A stretch of DNA of 64,000 nucleotides from Paenalcaligenes hominis (GTDB lineage: Bacteria > Pseudomonadota > Gammaproteobacteria > Burkholderiales > Burkholderiaceae_B). The stretch is taken from contig NZ_JAATIZ010000004.1 in assembly GCF_011927625.1 (NCBI RefSeq), positions 1-64,000 of the forward strand, in the 5' to 3' direction. Shown piece by piece: positions 16,658 through 26,677 of the stretch. The notes under the pieces are model-generated. The model saw only the letters and a program-made list of their open reading frames with translations. It was not told the DNA's origin and did not search any database. A program made the position numbers and the translations under genes. How positions within the stretch are numbered: the first letter of the stretch is position 1; every line of letters begins with the position of its first letter.

Positions 16658-17302
16658 TTAGAACGCCGCGCTCGAATCTGAATAAGCGATTAAATCAGCA
16701 ATAGCCAAAAGCGGCAATGCATGATGGTGCGCATAGTTTATTAATTGATCGCCACGCATCATTGTGCCATCGGGATTCATTAGCTCACACAATACCGCCA
16801 TAGGCCCTAACCCAGCTAATTGAGCTAAATGTATTGCCCCTTCGGTATGTCCTTGACGCGCATCCAACCCTTGGGGATGAGCACGTAATGGGAATACATG
16901 CCCGGGGCTTACAATATCAGTAGCCTGAGCCTGAGGATGAATGGCAGCGCGGATAGTGTTAACGCGGTCTTGAGCACTAACCCCTGTGCTTACGCCGTTT
17001 TTGGCTTCGATAGATACGGTAAATGCAGTTTGGTTCTGACTTTGATTATTGGTCACCATCTGCGGCAGCTTCAAATGATCCAGTGTAGAGTCAGTTAAAC
17101 ATAAACAGACAATACCACTACCATCTCTAATCATTTGGGCCATGATATGTGGAGTGATTTTTTCTGCGGCAACAATTAAATCCGCCTCATTTTCTCGATC
17201 ATAGTCATCAAGTAAAATGACAGGAAGGCCTTGCTGAATAGCAGCAATAGCAGTTTGAATACGCTGCTTGATGCTGCGTTGTAAAGTCAAAGTAAAAGAC
17301 AT
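16658..17302 (-). CDS. ribB: 3,4-dihydroxy-2-butanone 4-phosphate synthase
   Basis: RibB converts ribulose 5-phosphate to the four-carbon precursor of riboflavin. The 214-residue protein is the stand-alone synthase with no GTP cyclohydrolase II domain. Signatures are [19 protein letters not shown] (acidic metal site), [20 protein letters not shown] and [14 protein letters not shown]. The start at 17302 has GAGGAG upstream; a longer open frame to 17458 only reads through the FMN riboswitch. Control by FMN is expected. Confidence 0.95.
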   Translation of the reverse strand: MSFTLTLQRSIKQRIQTAIAAIQQGLPVILLDDYDRENEADLIVAAEKITPHIMAQMIRDGSGIVCLCLTDSTLDHLKLPQMVTNNQSQNQTAFTVSIEAKNGVSTGVSAQDRVNTIRAAIHPQAQATDIVSPGHVFPLRAHPQGLDARQGHTEGAIHLAQLAGLGPMAVLCELMNPDGTMMRGDQLINYAHHHALPLLAIADLIAYSDSSAAF

Positions 17303-17391
17303 AAAACGCTCCTCTAGAGTCAGTGAGAAGTCGTTTTCGGGGCAAACGAAAGGACGCACTGGTGCAAAGCAACGTGCGTTAAGACATTCGT

Positions 17392-17531
17392 GATCTTCTT
17401 TCATCCGGACTTTAACCGTCGGCTCTGGACTTGAACCAGATCTGCTGACCCCATTCACACATGGGCGCTCGCGGGCTTATACAAAGTATGTACCGCCGGT
17501 GGGGAGTTTCACCCCGCCCTGAAGACGCTTA
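17392..17531 (-). promoter_or_regulatory. FMN riboswitch (RFN element) of ribB
   Basis: On the minus strand the leader holds the conserved RFN core blocks: GGGGTGAAACTCCCCACCGG, then GCCCGCGAGC, and GCCGACGGTTAAAGTCCGGA near the 3' side. An outer stem can form between gtcttc and gaaga. It ends about 90 bases before the ribB start. A further hairpin (gacgcac / gtgcgtt-like arms, 17352-17381) between it and the start may be the expression platform. Confidence 0.93.
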
Positions 17532-17619
17532 CGAGCCTTCAGTATACTCCCTCGTTCGCATTAAAGACATTCCTAGCAAGAAAGTCCTTATGCAGCTAAG
17601 TATTTTTCTTCAGACCGAA

Positions 17620-18942
17620 TTACAGTTCAGCCCGATGCTGCCAGGCTTCCCAAGCCAGCTTAGACCGTACACCCATATCCAATAAAGGACGTGGCGGTAA
17701 CTGCGTGGGCAAGCCCAATGCAGCAATATCCTCTAATAATGGGTTATCACGTTGTGTCATTAAGTCAGCCGCCAACATACCCGAAATGGTTCCGCTAGTT
17801 AAGCCTATACCGTTATGACATACCGCACTAAACACGTTGGGCATCAGCTCGCCAAAACCGGGTGCCATGTTGGCTGAGACGCACATAATTCCCTTCCAAG
17901 TGTGCTGAATCGTGACATTGGGCAGCATAGGAAAGCGTTCAGAAAACAAGCGTTGGTGCTGTTGAGCTACGGTGGCTTTGTGCTGCCCATCAGAGTGTAG
18001 GTCGGGCGCGTACGCCATGTTCTGGCGTATTAGTATGCGTTGATCAGGTGTGCGACGCATTGTAATTCCCACAAAGGCATTAGCGGGCGTAATCCCCCAT
18101 GTTTTTAGACCTTGCAAGGCTTGCTGTTCAGGCTCTGTTAATGGACGCGTCAAGCTCGCATGCGCCGCAATGGGAATTAATCGATTTTTTAGTACACCGA
18201 ACTGCTCAGCAAAAGCATTAACCGCAATAACCACCTGATGAGCCATCACACTACCTGCTGGGGTTTGTGCTTTGGTCTGAGCCGTGCCGTAAGTAATGCT
18301 TGTAATAGGTGAGTTCTCATAGACATCAACATTTGCTGGCAAGTTATCGACTAGACCCTGAGTTAAAGCGCGCGGATTAAGTAGCACAGTGCCAGGCGTA
18401 TAGATCGCTGCATGAAAATGATTAAAACCGACTTTTTTTTCTAATGTAGAGCGATCTAACCATTCATAAGGCTCGTGCAATACATCTAGTAACTTCTGAG
18501 TCGGACGTAATATCGTCTCTACCCCTTGTGGGGACACAGCAGCATGAAACTTGCCTGCTTGCTCCCACTCACAATTAATACCATATGCTTTGACTTGTTG
18601 CTCTAAAAAATCAATGGCAGCACGAGCTAAACGTAGATGCCTCTGTGCATGCGCTTGATCTAACAGCATAGAGCTAGTGTTATGTGGCACATCAATAGCA
18701 AAGCCCGAATTGCGCGCATGTGTGCCCTCGCCGACCCGCTCTGCATCAACCAATGCAATACACGCATCAGGTCTGTTTTCAGCCAATCGTCGCGCTGCAG
18801 CTAATCCTGCTAGCCCAGCCCCTATTACCAAAAAATCCACTGTGATTTCTTGTTGTAATGTGGATGCTAAGCGCCTCTTATCATTTAAGCCTCGCCAACC
18901 AATAGAATGGTCGTTATTAGGAAAAATATGTATGGTTTTCAT
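17620..18942 (-). CDS. FAD-dependent amine/amino-acid oxidase (DadA/PuuB-like)
   Basis: This 440-residue DAO-family oxidoreductase has the nucleotide-binding motif DFLVIGAGLAGLAAARRLAE after about 35 residues. GEGTHARNSGFAID resembles the PuuB group, and the late FAD contact is VCHNGIGLTSGTISGMLAADL. PuuB oxidises gamma-glutamylputrescine, which is suggestive given the glutamylation operon 2 kb away, but glycine or sarcosine-type oxidation is equally possible. The start at 18942 has AGGAG upstream; the ATG used begins MKTIHIFPNN. It is transcribed alone, toward the ribB riboswitch. Confidence 0.8.
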   Translation of the reverse strand: MKTIHIFPNNDHSIGWRGLNDKRRLASTLQQEITVDFLVIGAGLAGLAAARRLAENRPDACIALVDAERVGEGTHARNSGFAIDVPHNTSSMLLDQAHAQRHLRLARAAIDFLEQQVKAYGINCEWEQAGKFHAAVSPQGVETILRPTQKLLDVLHEPYEWLDRSTLEKKVGFNHFHAAIYTPGTVLLNPRALTQGLVDNLPANVDVYENSPITSITYGTAQTKAQTPAGSVMAHQVVIAVNAFAEQFGVLKNRLIPIAAHASLTRPLTEPEQQALQGLKTWGITPANAFVGITMRRTPDQRILIRQNMAYAPDLHSDGQHKATVAQQHQRLFSERFPMLPNVTIQHTWKGIMCVSANMAPGFGELMPNVFSAVCHNGIGLTSGTISGMLAADLMTQRDNPLLEDIAALGLPTQLPPRPLLDMGVRSKLAWEAWQHRAEL

Positions 18943-19011
18943 GCTGTCTCCTTTTCTATGGGTTTGACGCAAAATACCTAGCGCTGCGTGGGCTTATGCT
19001 TGTTTAGTGAG

Positions 19012-20229
19012 TTATTTATCGGCTTGTTTTTGTTCTGTTATGTGCTCTAAGATGTCTTGCACCCACACACGGCTCTCAAACCATATTTGATTAAGTATAG
19101 CCACCTCTTCTGGGCTTAGCTGGTTCATATTACCCTGCTCAAAGCTTTCTATCATGCCAAGCAGGCGGCCATATTTGCCTTGACGTAACTCCAGCTGTTG
19201 AATGATTTCAAACGGCAACGATAAATGATGTAAGAGCTCACCATAGGGCACATCAAATATCACATGGATTTTTGACAACAGCCCAACCACAAATGCTGTA
19301 TGAGTATCAATGCCATGAAGCTCTGCCATGTGCTCACACATAGCGGCTCGAGTTAAAACTTGAGGCAACAATAAATGACTGCCTGCAGCCGAGCTTGTAA
19401 AAATCTGTGTTGCCACAATGGCACGTAGACGACGTAAGCCTAAGGTTTGTATAGCATGAGCAACAGAGGTAGTTTTATTATGCAGCGCATAATAAGCACT
19501 ATTAGCGTGCTTTAAAATAATATAAGTTAGCTGAGGATCCAAAAGAATAAGCTCTTCAATATAGGCATAATCTACATTTTCGTGCTGCAACTCAGCCAAC
19601 AGCCTAAGCTGAGCATGCCGATTAGATACTCGCTCGTGAACAGACTCGGGGTGTACTAGTGGTTTTGCATAAAAGTAACCTTGAAAATAATCAAAACCCA
19701 TTTGCACTAAAAACTCAAAATCTTCTTTAGTTTCCACTTTTTCTGCCAGCAGTTTTAGTTTTCTCGCTTTGTAATAAGCAAGATCTTCTGTGGAAACTGT
19801 TTGCCAAGTGTCGATTTTCACTATATCGGCATAATTCAGTAGTAAATCGGTTTTTTCGTTTAAAACAAAGTCATCCAGTGCAATCAAATACCCTTTATTT
19901 TTAATTACTTCTAGTGCCTCTAATACCTCGGGTTCTGCAATAACAGTTTCCAACACCTCTATGACAATTTGTCTTGGCCTAGGAGGCAATAACTCTGGCT
20001 TTAAAAGCCACTCTTTAGGCGCATTCAAAAATACCATGCGCTTACCGACTAACTGCTCTAGCCCTATTTCATAAAAAGCTATATTACTGGCTCGGGCTGT
20101 TGCCACCATTGCATCACTGAACTTTGCACTTTTGTCTTTTGCATTAGAGCGATATAGCAACTCATCGCCTATATGATTTAAGTGCCGATCACAAATAGGC
20201 TGTAAAGCAATACAATAACTATTACTCAT
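19012..20229 (-). CDS. EAL-HDOD signalling protein with altered EAL site
   Basis: This 405-residue YuxH-type protein has an EAL domain at about residues 1-195 and an HDOD domain from about 200 to 390. Canonical EAL residues are changed: ELLYR at 23-27 for EALVR, EVLETV where EITE is expected, and LDDFV for DDFG; KID, EKVET and QGYFYAKPL are retained. It may bind cyclic-di-GMP or another ligand rather than hydrolyse it. HDOD domains act as signalling scaffolds. I start at the ATG at 20229; the TTG at 20250 is an alternative. Confidence 0.82.
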   Translation of the reverse strand: MSNSYCIALQPICDRHLNHIGDELLYRSNAKDKSAKFSDAMVATARASNIAFYEIGLEQLVGKRMVFLNAPKEWLLKPELLPPRPRQIVIEVLETVIAEPEVLEALEVIKNKGYLIALDDFVLNEKTDLLLNYADIVKIDTWQTVSTEDLAYYKARKLKLLAEKVETKEDFEFLVQMGFDYFQGYFYAKPLVHPESVHERVSNRHAQLRLLAELQHENVDYAYIEELILLDPQLTYIILKHANSAYYALHNKTTSVAHAIQTLGLRRLRAIVATQIFTSSAAGSHLLLPQVLTRAAMCEHMAELHGIDTHTAFVVGLLSKIHVIFDVPYGELLHHLSLPFEIIQQLELRQGKYGRLLGMIESFEQGNMNQLSPEEVAILNQIWFESRVWVQDILEHITEQKQADK

Positions 20230-20304
20230 AAAGGCTGCGCTCAATATCAAATATGAATTCGTATTTTTTATTTTGCATTTTATATTAAATACGTCATAAA
20301 AGAA

Positions 20305-20340
20305 AAAAACCGTTAATTCTATAAAAATTAACGGTTTTTT
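20305..20340 (-). terminator. Terminator of the suf operon
   Basis: A thirteen-base stem (aaaaccgttaat / attaacggtttt core) with T runs on both sides, 17 bases past the sufT stop. It is bidirectional in form. Confidence 0.88.
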
Positions 20341-20356
20341 TATGCTATAGAAGCGT

Positions 20357-20914
20357 TTATAACATTCCTAATTGCAATCGAGCTGATTCACTCATCATTT
20401 CACGGCTCCAAGGTGGATCCCAGACCAAATTTACCTCGGCTTTGCTCACGCCTTGGATAGTTAGCACCTTAAAGCGGGCTTCTTCGGCAATAATGGGCCC
20501 CATACCACATCCTGGTGCAGTCAACGTCATATCCAGTAGCACTGAAAAATTATCTGGTCCTTCTTGAGTCACATGACATTTATAGACCAAACCTAAATTG
20601 ACAATATCAACAGGAATCTCGGGGTCAAATACCTCGGCCAAAACAACCCAACATGCCTCTTCGATGGTTTTTTCCGTCGCAGGCTGCTCAGGAACAAAAA
20701 TCTCTTCTTCCTTGGCTTCTTGGCCAATGGCATCGCCATCAATTCCTTCGATGCGATACATATTACCTTCAACAATCACCGTAAAGCTATTACCTAACTT
20801 TTGGGTAATTGTCGCACTACAGCCTTTTTCAATGGTGACTGGTGAACCATAGGGGATGGTCACTGCAGGGCAATCACGTGTGACAATGACCTCTTCGCGC
20901 TCAAAATAACTCAT
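20357..20914 (-). CDS. sufT: Fe-S assembly protein SufT (DUF59)
   Basis: This 185-residue SufT has the MIP18/DUF59 domain (about residues 80-180) with VFDPEIPVDIVNLGLVY, the conserved cysteine in TAPGCGMG, and the C-terminal NLVWDPPWSREMMSESAR. The N-terminal extension (VTIPYGSPVTIEKGCSATIT) is typical of the long SufT form. SufT helps mature Fe-S proteins under high demand. It is the last gene of the operon, 14 bases after sufU. Confidence 0.92.
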   Translation of the reverse strand: MSYFEREEVIVTRDCPAVTIPYGSPVTIEKGCSATITQKLGNSFTVIVEGNMYRIEGIDGDAIGQEAKEEEIFVPEQPATEKTIEEACWVVLAEVFDPEIPVDIVNLGLVYKCHVTQEGPDNFSVLLDMTLTAPGCGMGPIIAEEARFKVLTIQGVSKAEVNLVWDPPWSREMMSESARLQLGML

Positions 20915-20928
20915 TATTTATACAGCCT

Positions 20929-21381
20929 TTACTCTGTTTTAGCGACGTCATCAGATTGGTGAATCGCGTTATCTAAAGTGTGCCATGCTAAGGAGGCACA
21001 TTTAACTCGCGCAGGGAACTCTTTAACCCCCGACAACACCTCGAGCTTTCCTAAATCACGATCGGGGTGCTCGGTGGTCAACATGGCATGCATGTCTTTA
21101 AAAAGTTGCTCTACCTCGGCCATGGTTTTGCCTTTGCAGGCCTCGGTCATTAACGACGCTGAGGCTTTTGAAATGGCACAGCCTTGACCAATAAAACTGA
21201 CTTTCTCTACCACATTATCTTTGACATGGGCGTAAACACGTAACTGATCTCCACACAGCGGATTATGACCATCGGCTTTGTGGGTCGCGTCTTCCATGTG
21301 ATTAAAATTACGTGGATTGCGATTGTGATCAAAGATTACTTCTTGGTAGAGCTCTCGTAGTCCGCCAAAATCCTCACTCAT
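20929..21381 (-). CDS. sufU: SufU Fe-S scaffold/sulfur carrier protein
   Basis: This 150-residue member of the NifU N-terminal family has SufU-type cysteines in NPLCGD, GQGCAISKAS and RVKCASLAW. The insert between the second and third cysteines (LEVLSGVKEFP) marks SufU rather than IscU. SufU accepts sulfur from SufS, often with zinc. I start at the ATG at 21381 (GGAG at -8), overlapping sufS by eight bases. SufU rather than SufE in a proteobacterial operon is notable. Confidence 0.92.
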   Translation of the reverse strand: MSEDFGGLRELYQEVIFDHNRNPRNFNHMEDATHKADGHNPLCGDQLRVYAHVKDNVVEKVSFIGQGCAISKASASLMTEACKGKTMAEVEQLFKDMHAMLTTEHPDRDLGKLEVLSGVKEFPARVKCASLAWHTLDNAIHQSDDVAKTE

Positions 21382-22624
21382 CTGAGACTCCAAATAGTTT
21401 TTGCGCTTTTTTCAAACTGGCTACCAAAGCATCTACATCCTCGAAAGTGTTATAGAGAGCAAAAGAGGCGCGCGCGGTGCCAGGTATTCCAAAACGGGTC
21501 ATTAACGGCATGGCACAATGATGGCCAGCTCGTATCGCTACACCATCCATATCAAGAATGGTACCTAAGTCGTGAGGATGAATGTCCTCTACTAAGAAGG
21601 ATAATACACCCGCTTTGTGTGCTGCGGTACCCACTAGTTGGATACCTTTTATGGCAGAAAGCTGAGCCGTGGCGTACTGCAACAAGGCTTCTTCGTGCTG
21701 CGCAATTTGCTCGAGTCCGATTGATTCCACATAGCGCAAAGCAGCGGCTAGCACAATCACCCCAGCAATATTTGGAGTGCCTGCCTCGAAACGCTGTGGC
21801 ACGGGTGCAAAAGTGCTTTCCTCGAAGCTAACGGTATGGATCATATCGCCCCCACCGCGCCAGGGTGACATCGCATCTAAGATATCGTATTTAGCGTACA
21901 AAACCCCTGTGCCAGTTGGCCCATAGATTTTATGGCCTGAAAACACATAAAAATCACAATCCAAAGCTTGGACATCGACTTTTTGATGCGCTACGGCTTG
22001 AGCCCCATCAATGAGCACCTTAGCCCCAACTTGATGGGCTTGCTGGATCATTTCTGCAACGGGGTTAACAGTGCCTAACGCGTTAGAGACATGCACAATA
22101 CCCACTAATTTAGTTTTAGCGCTGAGTAGACGCTGATACGCCTCGAGGTCCAGTTCGCCGTTATCTAGCACCGGCACCACTTTAATCACTGCCCCCGTTT
22201 TTTTGGCTATGAGTTGCCACGGCACAATATTTGAATGGTGTTCCAGCCCAGTTAACAGAATCTCGTCACCGGCGTGTAAATGATCCAAACCCCAGGCATA
22301 TGCCACTAAGTTGATGCTGTCGGTTGTACCACTTGTAAAAACAATTTCTTCTACCCGAGCCGCATTAAGAAACTGTTGGGTAACAACACGCGCCTCATCG
22401 TATTCATCGGTGGCGTACTGGGAGAGCCAATGCACACCGCGATGAATGTTGGCATTATGCTTTTCATAAAAGTCTTTTTCTGCCTGAATAACTGCAGCAG
22501 GCTTTTGCGTGGTCGCGCCGTTATCCAAATAAACAAGGCGCTGCCCACGAATAGGCTGCGCCAAGATTGGAAAATCGGCACGCCGATCGAGCTGCAATGC
22601 AGGTTGAGTGATCGGCTGTGACAT
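21374..22624 (-). CDS. sufS: Cysteine desulfurase SufS
   Basis: This 416-residue PLP enzyme releases sulfur from cysteine. The PLP lysine lies in FYVFSGHKIYGPTGTGVLY, the active cysteine in RAGHHCAMPLM near residue 360, and the N-terminus has LVYLDNGATTQKP. The start at 22624 is one base after the sufD stop, with GGAGAG upstream. Group II (SufS/CsdA-type) desulfurase. Confidence 0.95.
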   Translation of the reverse strand: MSQPITQPALQLDRRADFPILAQPIRGQRLVYLDNGATTQKPAAVIQAEKDFYEKHNANIHRGVHWLSQYATDEYDEARVVTQQFLNAARVEEIVFTSGTTDSINLVAYAWGLDHLHAGDEILLTGLEHHSNIVPWQLIAKKTGAVIKVVPVLDNGELDLEAYQRLLSAKTKLVGIVHVSNALGTVNPVAEMIQQAHQVGAKVLIDGAQAVAHQKVDVQALDCDFYVFSGHKIYGPTGTGVLYAKYDILDAMSPWRGGGDMIHTVSFEESTFAPVPQRFEAGTPNIAGVIVLAAALRYVESIGLEQIAQHEEALLQYATAQLSAIKGIQLVGTAAHKAGVLSFLVEDIHPHDLGTILDMDGVAIRAGHHCAMPLMTRFGIPGTARASFALYNTFEDVDALVASLKKAQKLFGVSDE

Positions 22625-22625
22625 A

Positions 22626-23933
22626 TTAGATTTGCTCTCCGATTTTTTTACCACCAGGCAATAAGTTTTGAATGCCTTTGGTAGCACGTTGACGTAAGCT
22701 TTCTGACTGAATTCGTTCTAAAACCTGTGCTGCGAACGCGTAAATGAGTACATCGTAAGCTTCTTCGTGGCTTAGTCCTCGTGAACGTAGATAAAACATA
22801 CTGTCTTTATCTAGTTGACCTACCGTTGCCCCGTGCGCACATTTCACATCATCAGCGTAGATCTCAAGCTCGGGCTTGGTATCGGCACGGGCAAGCTTTG
22901 ATAGCAGCAAGCTATCAGAACGCTGAATAGCATCGGTACCGTCTGCACCCTCGTACACAATAATACGACCTGAAAACACACCGCGACCGCGATCAGCCAT
23001 CACACCACGGTAATACTCGTGGCTAGTACAGTTAGGCTGCTCGTGGTGAATCTGGGTAAAGTGATCCACATGACGGCGGTCATTGACGTAATACAAACCA
23101 TTTAACAAGGCATGACACTGCTGCCCTTTAAAGTGAGTCTCAATGCCTGTGCGAGCTAATTGTGCACCAAATGACAAAGAATGGGACTCGTAATGTGAGG
23201 CTTGTTCTTGCTCGGCATCCACAGCAGCCAAATGCACGGATTTTTCACTTTGGTTTTGCAGCTTGAGGTGAGTCAGATTGGCATCTCGGTCTGTCCAAAT
23301 ACGGGTGACTGAATTGGTTAGTCCCGCATAGTCATCAGTACTAAGGTAATGCTCAACAACCGTAGCATGCGCACCGGCCTCTAGCGCAATAAAGCTACGC
23401 GTAAAGGTGGCAGACTGCGTATCCGTATTGATATATACCAAATGGATAGGCTTAGCAATTTGTACCCCTTGCGCTACGCGCACATAAGCACCGTCTTGTG
23501 CTAGAGCAAGGTTTAATGCCTCTGGGCTTGAGCCCATATCAACGTTGCCATAGATGGCTTCTAGCGTATCGCTTTCGTCACGCAACAACTGCGCTACAGA
23601 AGCCAAACGTAAGCCGGATTCTGTACCCATAACCGTCGATGCATCCGCATCAAACTGACCGTTTACAAAAGTCAGCCAATAACCGTCCTCTTCGTTTTTA
23701 CAGGCGCGGACCAACGCATCGGCAGCGGCTGTGCTCTGAGCTAGCTCGTAGCTTTTTTGCTCCATGATGGCCAAAGAGGTATGACGCCATGCTTCGAGGC
23801 GGCTGGTGGGCCATCCCTCTGCGGCAAAACGCGCTAAAGCCTGTTGACGTAGCTCGCTAAGCCAACCGGGGGTACCAGTTTGCTCTGCCGCCTTGGCAAC
23901 AAATGGATTAACCCAAGTGGGCAATGAGGTCAT
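22626..23933 (-). CDS. sufD: SUF scaffold subunit SufD
   Basis: This 435-residue protein carries the SufBD beta-helix core. It has the late motif YADDVKCAHGATVGQLD and SRGLSHEEAYDVLIYAFA, both typical of SufD. It forms the SufB-SufC2-SufD scaffold. Its ATG overlaps the sufC stop by four bases. Confidence 0.94.
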   Translation of the reverse strand: MTSLPTWVNPFVAKAAEQTGTPGWLSELRQQALARFAAEGWPTSRLEAWRHTSLAIMEQKSYELAQSTAAADALVRACKNEEDGYWLTFVNGQFDADASTVMGTESGLRLASVAQLLRDESDTLEAIYGNVDMGSSPEALNLALAQDGAYVRVAQGVQIAKPIHLVYINTDTQSATFTRSFIALEAGAHATVVEHYLSTDDYAGLTNSVTRIWTDRDANLTHLKLQNQSEKSVHLAAVDAEQEQASHYESHSLSFGAQLARTGIETHFKGQQCHALLNGLYYVNDRRHVDHFTQIHHEQPNCTSHEYYRGVMADRGRGVFSGRIIVYEGADGTDAIQRSDSLLLSKLARADTKPELEIYADDVKCAHGATVGQLDKDSMFYLRSRGLSHEEAYDVLIYAFAAQVLERIQSESLRQRATKGIQNLLPGGKKIGEQI

Positions 23934-24703
23934 ACCGCTACTCCTTTGGCGTCAACGCCAGCCTGCTCAAGTACCCACCCATACCCACGCTCTTCGAGCT
24001 CTTTGGCTAATGAAGCATCACCGCTGCGGACAATGCGACCACCGGCGAGGACGTGGACAAAATCAGGCACAATATAATCTAACAAACGTTGGTAGTGAGT
24101 GATTACCACCATGGAACGATCGGGCGAGCGCAAACGATTTACGCCATCGGACACAACGCGCAACGCATCAATATCCAAGCCTGAATCGGTTTCATCCAAA
24201 ATCGCTAATTTCGGCTCGAGTAAGCTCATTTGCAAGACTTCATTGCGTTTTTTCTCGCCGCCAGAGAAGCCTTCATTCACTGAGCGGTGTAAGAACTCTT
24301 CACGCATGCCTACGTCTTTCATTTCCTGCTTAACCAGTTTTAAAAAGTCGATGGCATCGAGCTCGGGCTTACCCTGTTCGCGACGCACTGCGTTGACGGC
24401 CGTGCGTAGAAAATACGCGTTAGACACACCTGGGATCTCGATGGGGTATTGAAAAGCAAGGAATAAACCAGAGCGAGCGCGCTCTTCTACGTTCATGTCC
24501 AGTAGATCTTGACCTAACCATTCGACTGAACCGGAGTCAACGGTGTAGTCTTCACGGCCAGCCAATACCTGAGATAGCGTACTTTTACCTGAACCATTAG
24601 GCCCCATGATTGCGTGCACTTCGCCTGGTTTTACATCTAAGCTTAGGCCTCGTAGAATTTGTTTGCCTTCTACTGAAGCGTATAAATCGTTAATCTTTAG
24701 CAT
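23930..24703 (-). CDS. sufC: SUF ATPase SufC
   Basis: This 257-residue ABC-type ATPase has Walker A MGPNGSGKSTLSQVL, the SufC signature FSGGEKKRNEVLQ, and Walker B LAILDETDSGLDID. It drives conformational change of SufBD during cluster assembly and is cytoplasmic and soluble. It lies 12 bases after sufB. Confidence 0.96.
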   Translation of the reverse strand: MLKINDLYASVEGKQILRGLSLDVKPGEVHAIMGPNGSGKSTLSQVLAGREDYTVDSGSVEWLGQDLLDMNVEERARSGLFLAFQYPIEIPGVSNAYFLRTAVNAVRREQGKPELDAIDFLKLVKQEMKDVGMREEFLHRSVNEGFSGGEKKRNEVLQMSLLEPKLAILDETDSGLDIDALRVVSDGVNRLRSPDRSMVVITHYQRLLDYIVPDFVHVLAGGRIVRSGDASLAKELEERGYGWVLEQAGVDAKGVAV

Positions 24704-24715
24704 TTCTATTATTCC

Positions 24716-26164
24716 TTAACCAACACTGCCTTCGAGGCTAACACCAAGCAAGTTTTGAGCTTCGACAGCAAACTCCATGGGTAGTTCTTTAATTACGTCT
24801 TTACAGAATCCGTTCACAATCATTGATACCGCGTCTTCGGCGGAAATACCGCGCTGCATGGCATAAAACAACTGATCTTCACCAATACGTGATGCGGTGG
24901 CCTCGTGCTCTACGCTAGCGGTAGGGTTTTGTACCTCGACCACAGGGAAGGTATGCGCCGAACAGGTTTTACCAATCAACAACGAGTCGCACTGTGTGTA
25001 GTTACGTGCATTATCTGCACCGGGGGTGATACGCACTAGGCCACGATATGTATTCAACCCATGCCCTGCTGAAATCCCTTTAGAGATAATCGTGCTGGTG
25101 GTGTTTTTACCCATGTGAATCATTTTGGTGCCCGTATCGGCTTGTTGGCGGTGATTGCTAAGAGCTACCGAGTAAAATTCGCCAACTGAGTCGTCTCCGC
25201 GCAAGATCACACTGGGGTATTTCCACGTAATCGACGAACCGGTTTCAACCTGAGTCCATGAGATATGGGAACGTGCACCACGACATTCACCCCGTTTGGT
25301 CACAAAGTTGTAAATGCCACCTACCCCGTCTTTATCGCCGGGGTACCAGTTTTGTACAGTGGAGTACTTGATTTTGGCGTCATCTAAAGCGACGAGCTCG
25401 ACCACCGCTGCGTGCAATTGGTTATCTTTACGCATGGGCGCCGTACAACCCTCGAGATAACTAACCGAAGCGCCTTCTTCGGCAATAATCAAGGTACGCT
25501 CGAATTGACCAGTATCCGGAGAGTTAATACGGAAATAGGTGGATAGCTCCATCGGGCATTTAACGCCTTTGGGAATATACACGAAGGAACCGTCTGAAAA
25601 CACCGCAGAGTTGAGTGCCGCGTAAAAGTTATCAGAAGGAGGTACGACCGTACCGAGGTATTTCTGAATTAGCTCGGGGTAATCGTGCACCGCCTCTGAG
25701 AAAGAACAGAAAATCACCCCGACTTCTTTAAGCTGCTTTCTGAAGGTCGTCGCCACAGATACGGAATCAAACACCGCATCAACAGCCACACCAGCCAAAC
25801 GAGCGCGTTCGTGCAAAGGCACGCCTAATTTTTCATAGGTACGCAAGAGCTCTGGATCTACCTCGTCTAAGCTCTTTGGGCCATCGGCTTTACTTTTTGG
25901 TGCTGAATAATAGCTGATGTCTTGGAAATCAATGGGTTCGTACTTAACAACTGACCACGTTGGCTCTTTCATTTCAAGCCATTGACGATAAGCCGCTAAT
26001 CGCCACTCGAGCATAAATTCTGGCTCTTTCTTTAGTGACGAAATTCGACGAATCGTGTCTTCGCTTAGCCCCTTAGGGATAGTGATCGATTCGATTTCGG
26101 TAATAAACCCGGCCTCGTAATCACGATCTAAAAACGTGTCGAGGTGTTCATTAACTGTACTCAT
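24716..26164 (-). CDS. sufB: SUF scaffold subunit SufB
   Basis: This 482-residue core scaffold has the conserved blocks [54 protein letters not shown] and the C-terminal [20 protein letters not shown]. The nascent Fe-S cluster forms on SufB-SufD. Its ATG shares one base with the sufR stop (TAATG). Confidence 0.96.
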   Translation of the reverse strand: MSTVNEHLDTFLDRDYEAGFITEIESITIPKGLSEDTIRRISSLKKEPEFMLEWRLAAYRQWLEMKEPTWSVVKYEPIDFQDISYYSAPKSKADGPKSLDEVDPELLRTYEKLGVPLHERARLAGVAVDAVFDSVSVATTFRKQLKEVGVIFCSFSEAVHDYPELIQKYLGTVVPPSDNFYAALNSAVFSDGSFVYIPKGVKCPMELSTYFRINSPDTGQFERTLIIAEEGASVSYLEGCTAPMRKDNQLHAAVVELVALDDAKIKYSTVQNWYPGDKDGVGGIYNFVTKRGECRGARSHISWTQVETGSSITWKYPSVILRGDDSVGEFYSVALSNHRQQADTGTKMIHMGKNTTSTIISKGISAGHGLNTYRGLVRITPGADNARNYTQCDSLLIGKTCSAHTFPVVEVQNPTASVEHEATASRIGEDQLFYAMQRGISAEDAVSMIVNGFCKDVIKELPMEFAVEAQNLLGVSLEGSVG

Positions 26165-26652
26165 TAGGATAACTCCGCTGTGGAAGTGCTGCTCTGACGT
26201 CGAGATTTAGTCATAAATCCGTCGGATTGCTTTAAAGGGTATTCATGGGTTGGGCGTATCATATCAGCAACGCTGACATCTTCAAGGGTTCGGCGTACAA
26301 TATCGTTTATTCGCTGCCAGTTGCTGCGTATATGGCAATCTTGCTCGACAGAACAGGCACCGGGGTGCGCGACACATTCAGTCAAACCAAATGGCTGATC
26401 ATCTAACGCATCAATAATTTGTGCCACACTAATTTGCTCGGCAGGACGTGACAATGCATAACCGCCTCTAGGGCCACGAGAGCTAACAACTAGCTCGTCT
26501 TGGCAAAGCATCTTTAACACTTTGCTAACGGTGGGCTGCCCAAGACCCAGCGCCGTCGCAAGCTCGGCAGCACTAAACACACGTGAAGGGTCGCCCCCCA
26601 TATGTGTTAGCACTAGCGTGCCATAGTCGATGATTTTGCTTATTCGCAGCAT
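26164..26652 (-). CDS. Rrf2-family regulator of the suf operon (SufR/IscR-like)
   Basis: This 162-residue protein has the Rrf2 winged helix ([36 protein letters not shown]) and the cluster-binding cysteine pattern [21 protein letters not shown] (three cysteines near residues 93-107). It probably binds a [2Fe-2S] cluster and represses the operon when Fe-S supply is sufficient. It is the first gene of sufR-BCDSUT. A 29-base perfect palindrome at 26678-26706 upstream is its likely operator. Confidence 0.9.
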   Translation of the reverse strand: MLRISKIIDYGTLVLTHMGGDPSRVFSAAELATALGLGQPTVSKVLKMLCQDELVVSSRGPRGGYALSRPAEQISVAQIIDALDDQPFGLTECVAHPGACSVEQDCHIRSNWQRINDIVRRTLEDVSVADMIRPTHEYPLKQSDGFMTKSRRQSSTSTAELS

Positions 26653-26677
26653 AAAGGCCTCGTTTTTCTCAATATAT

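Noticed and set aside
17303-17458. N-terminal extension of RibB
   Set aside because: The extension reads through the FMN riboswitch; GAGGAG before the ATG at 17302 decides the start.
24099-24452. 117-residue plus-strand frame
   Set aside because: Antisense to sufC, which has all ABC motifs.
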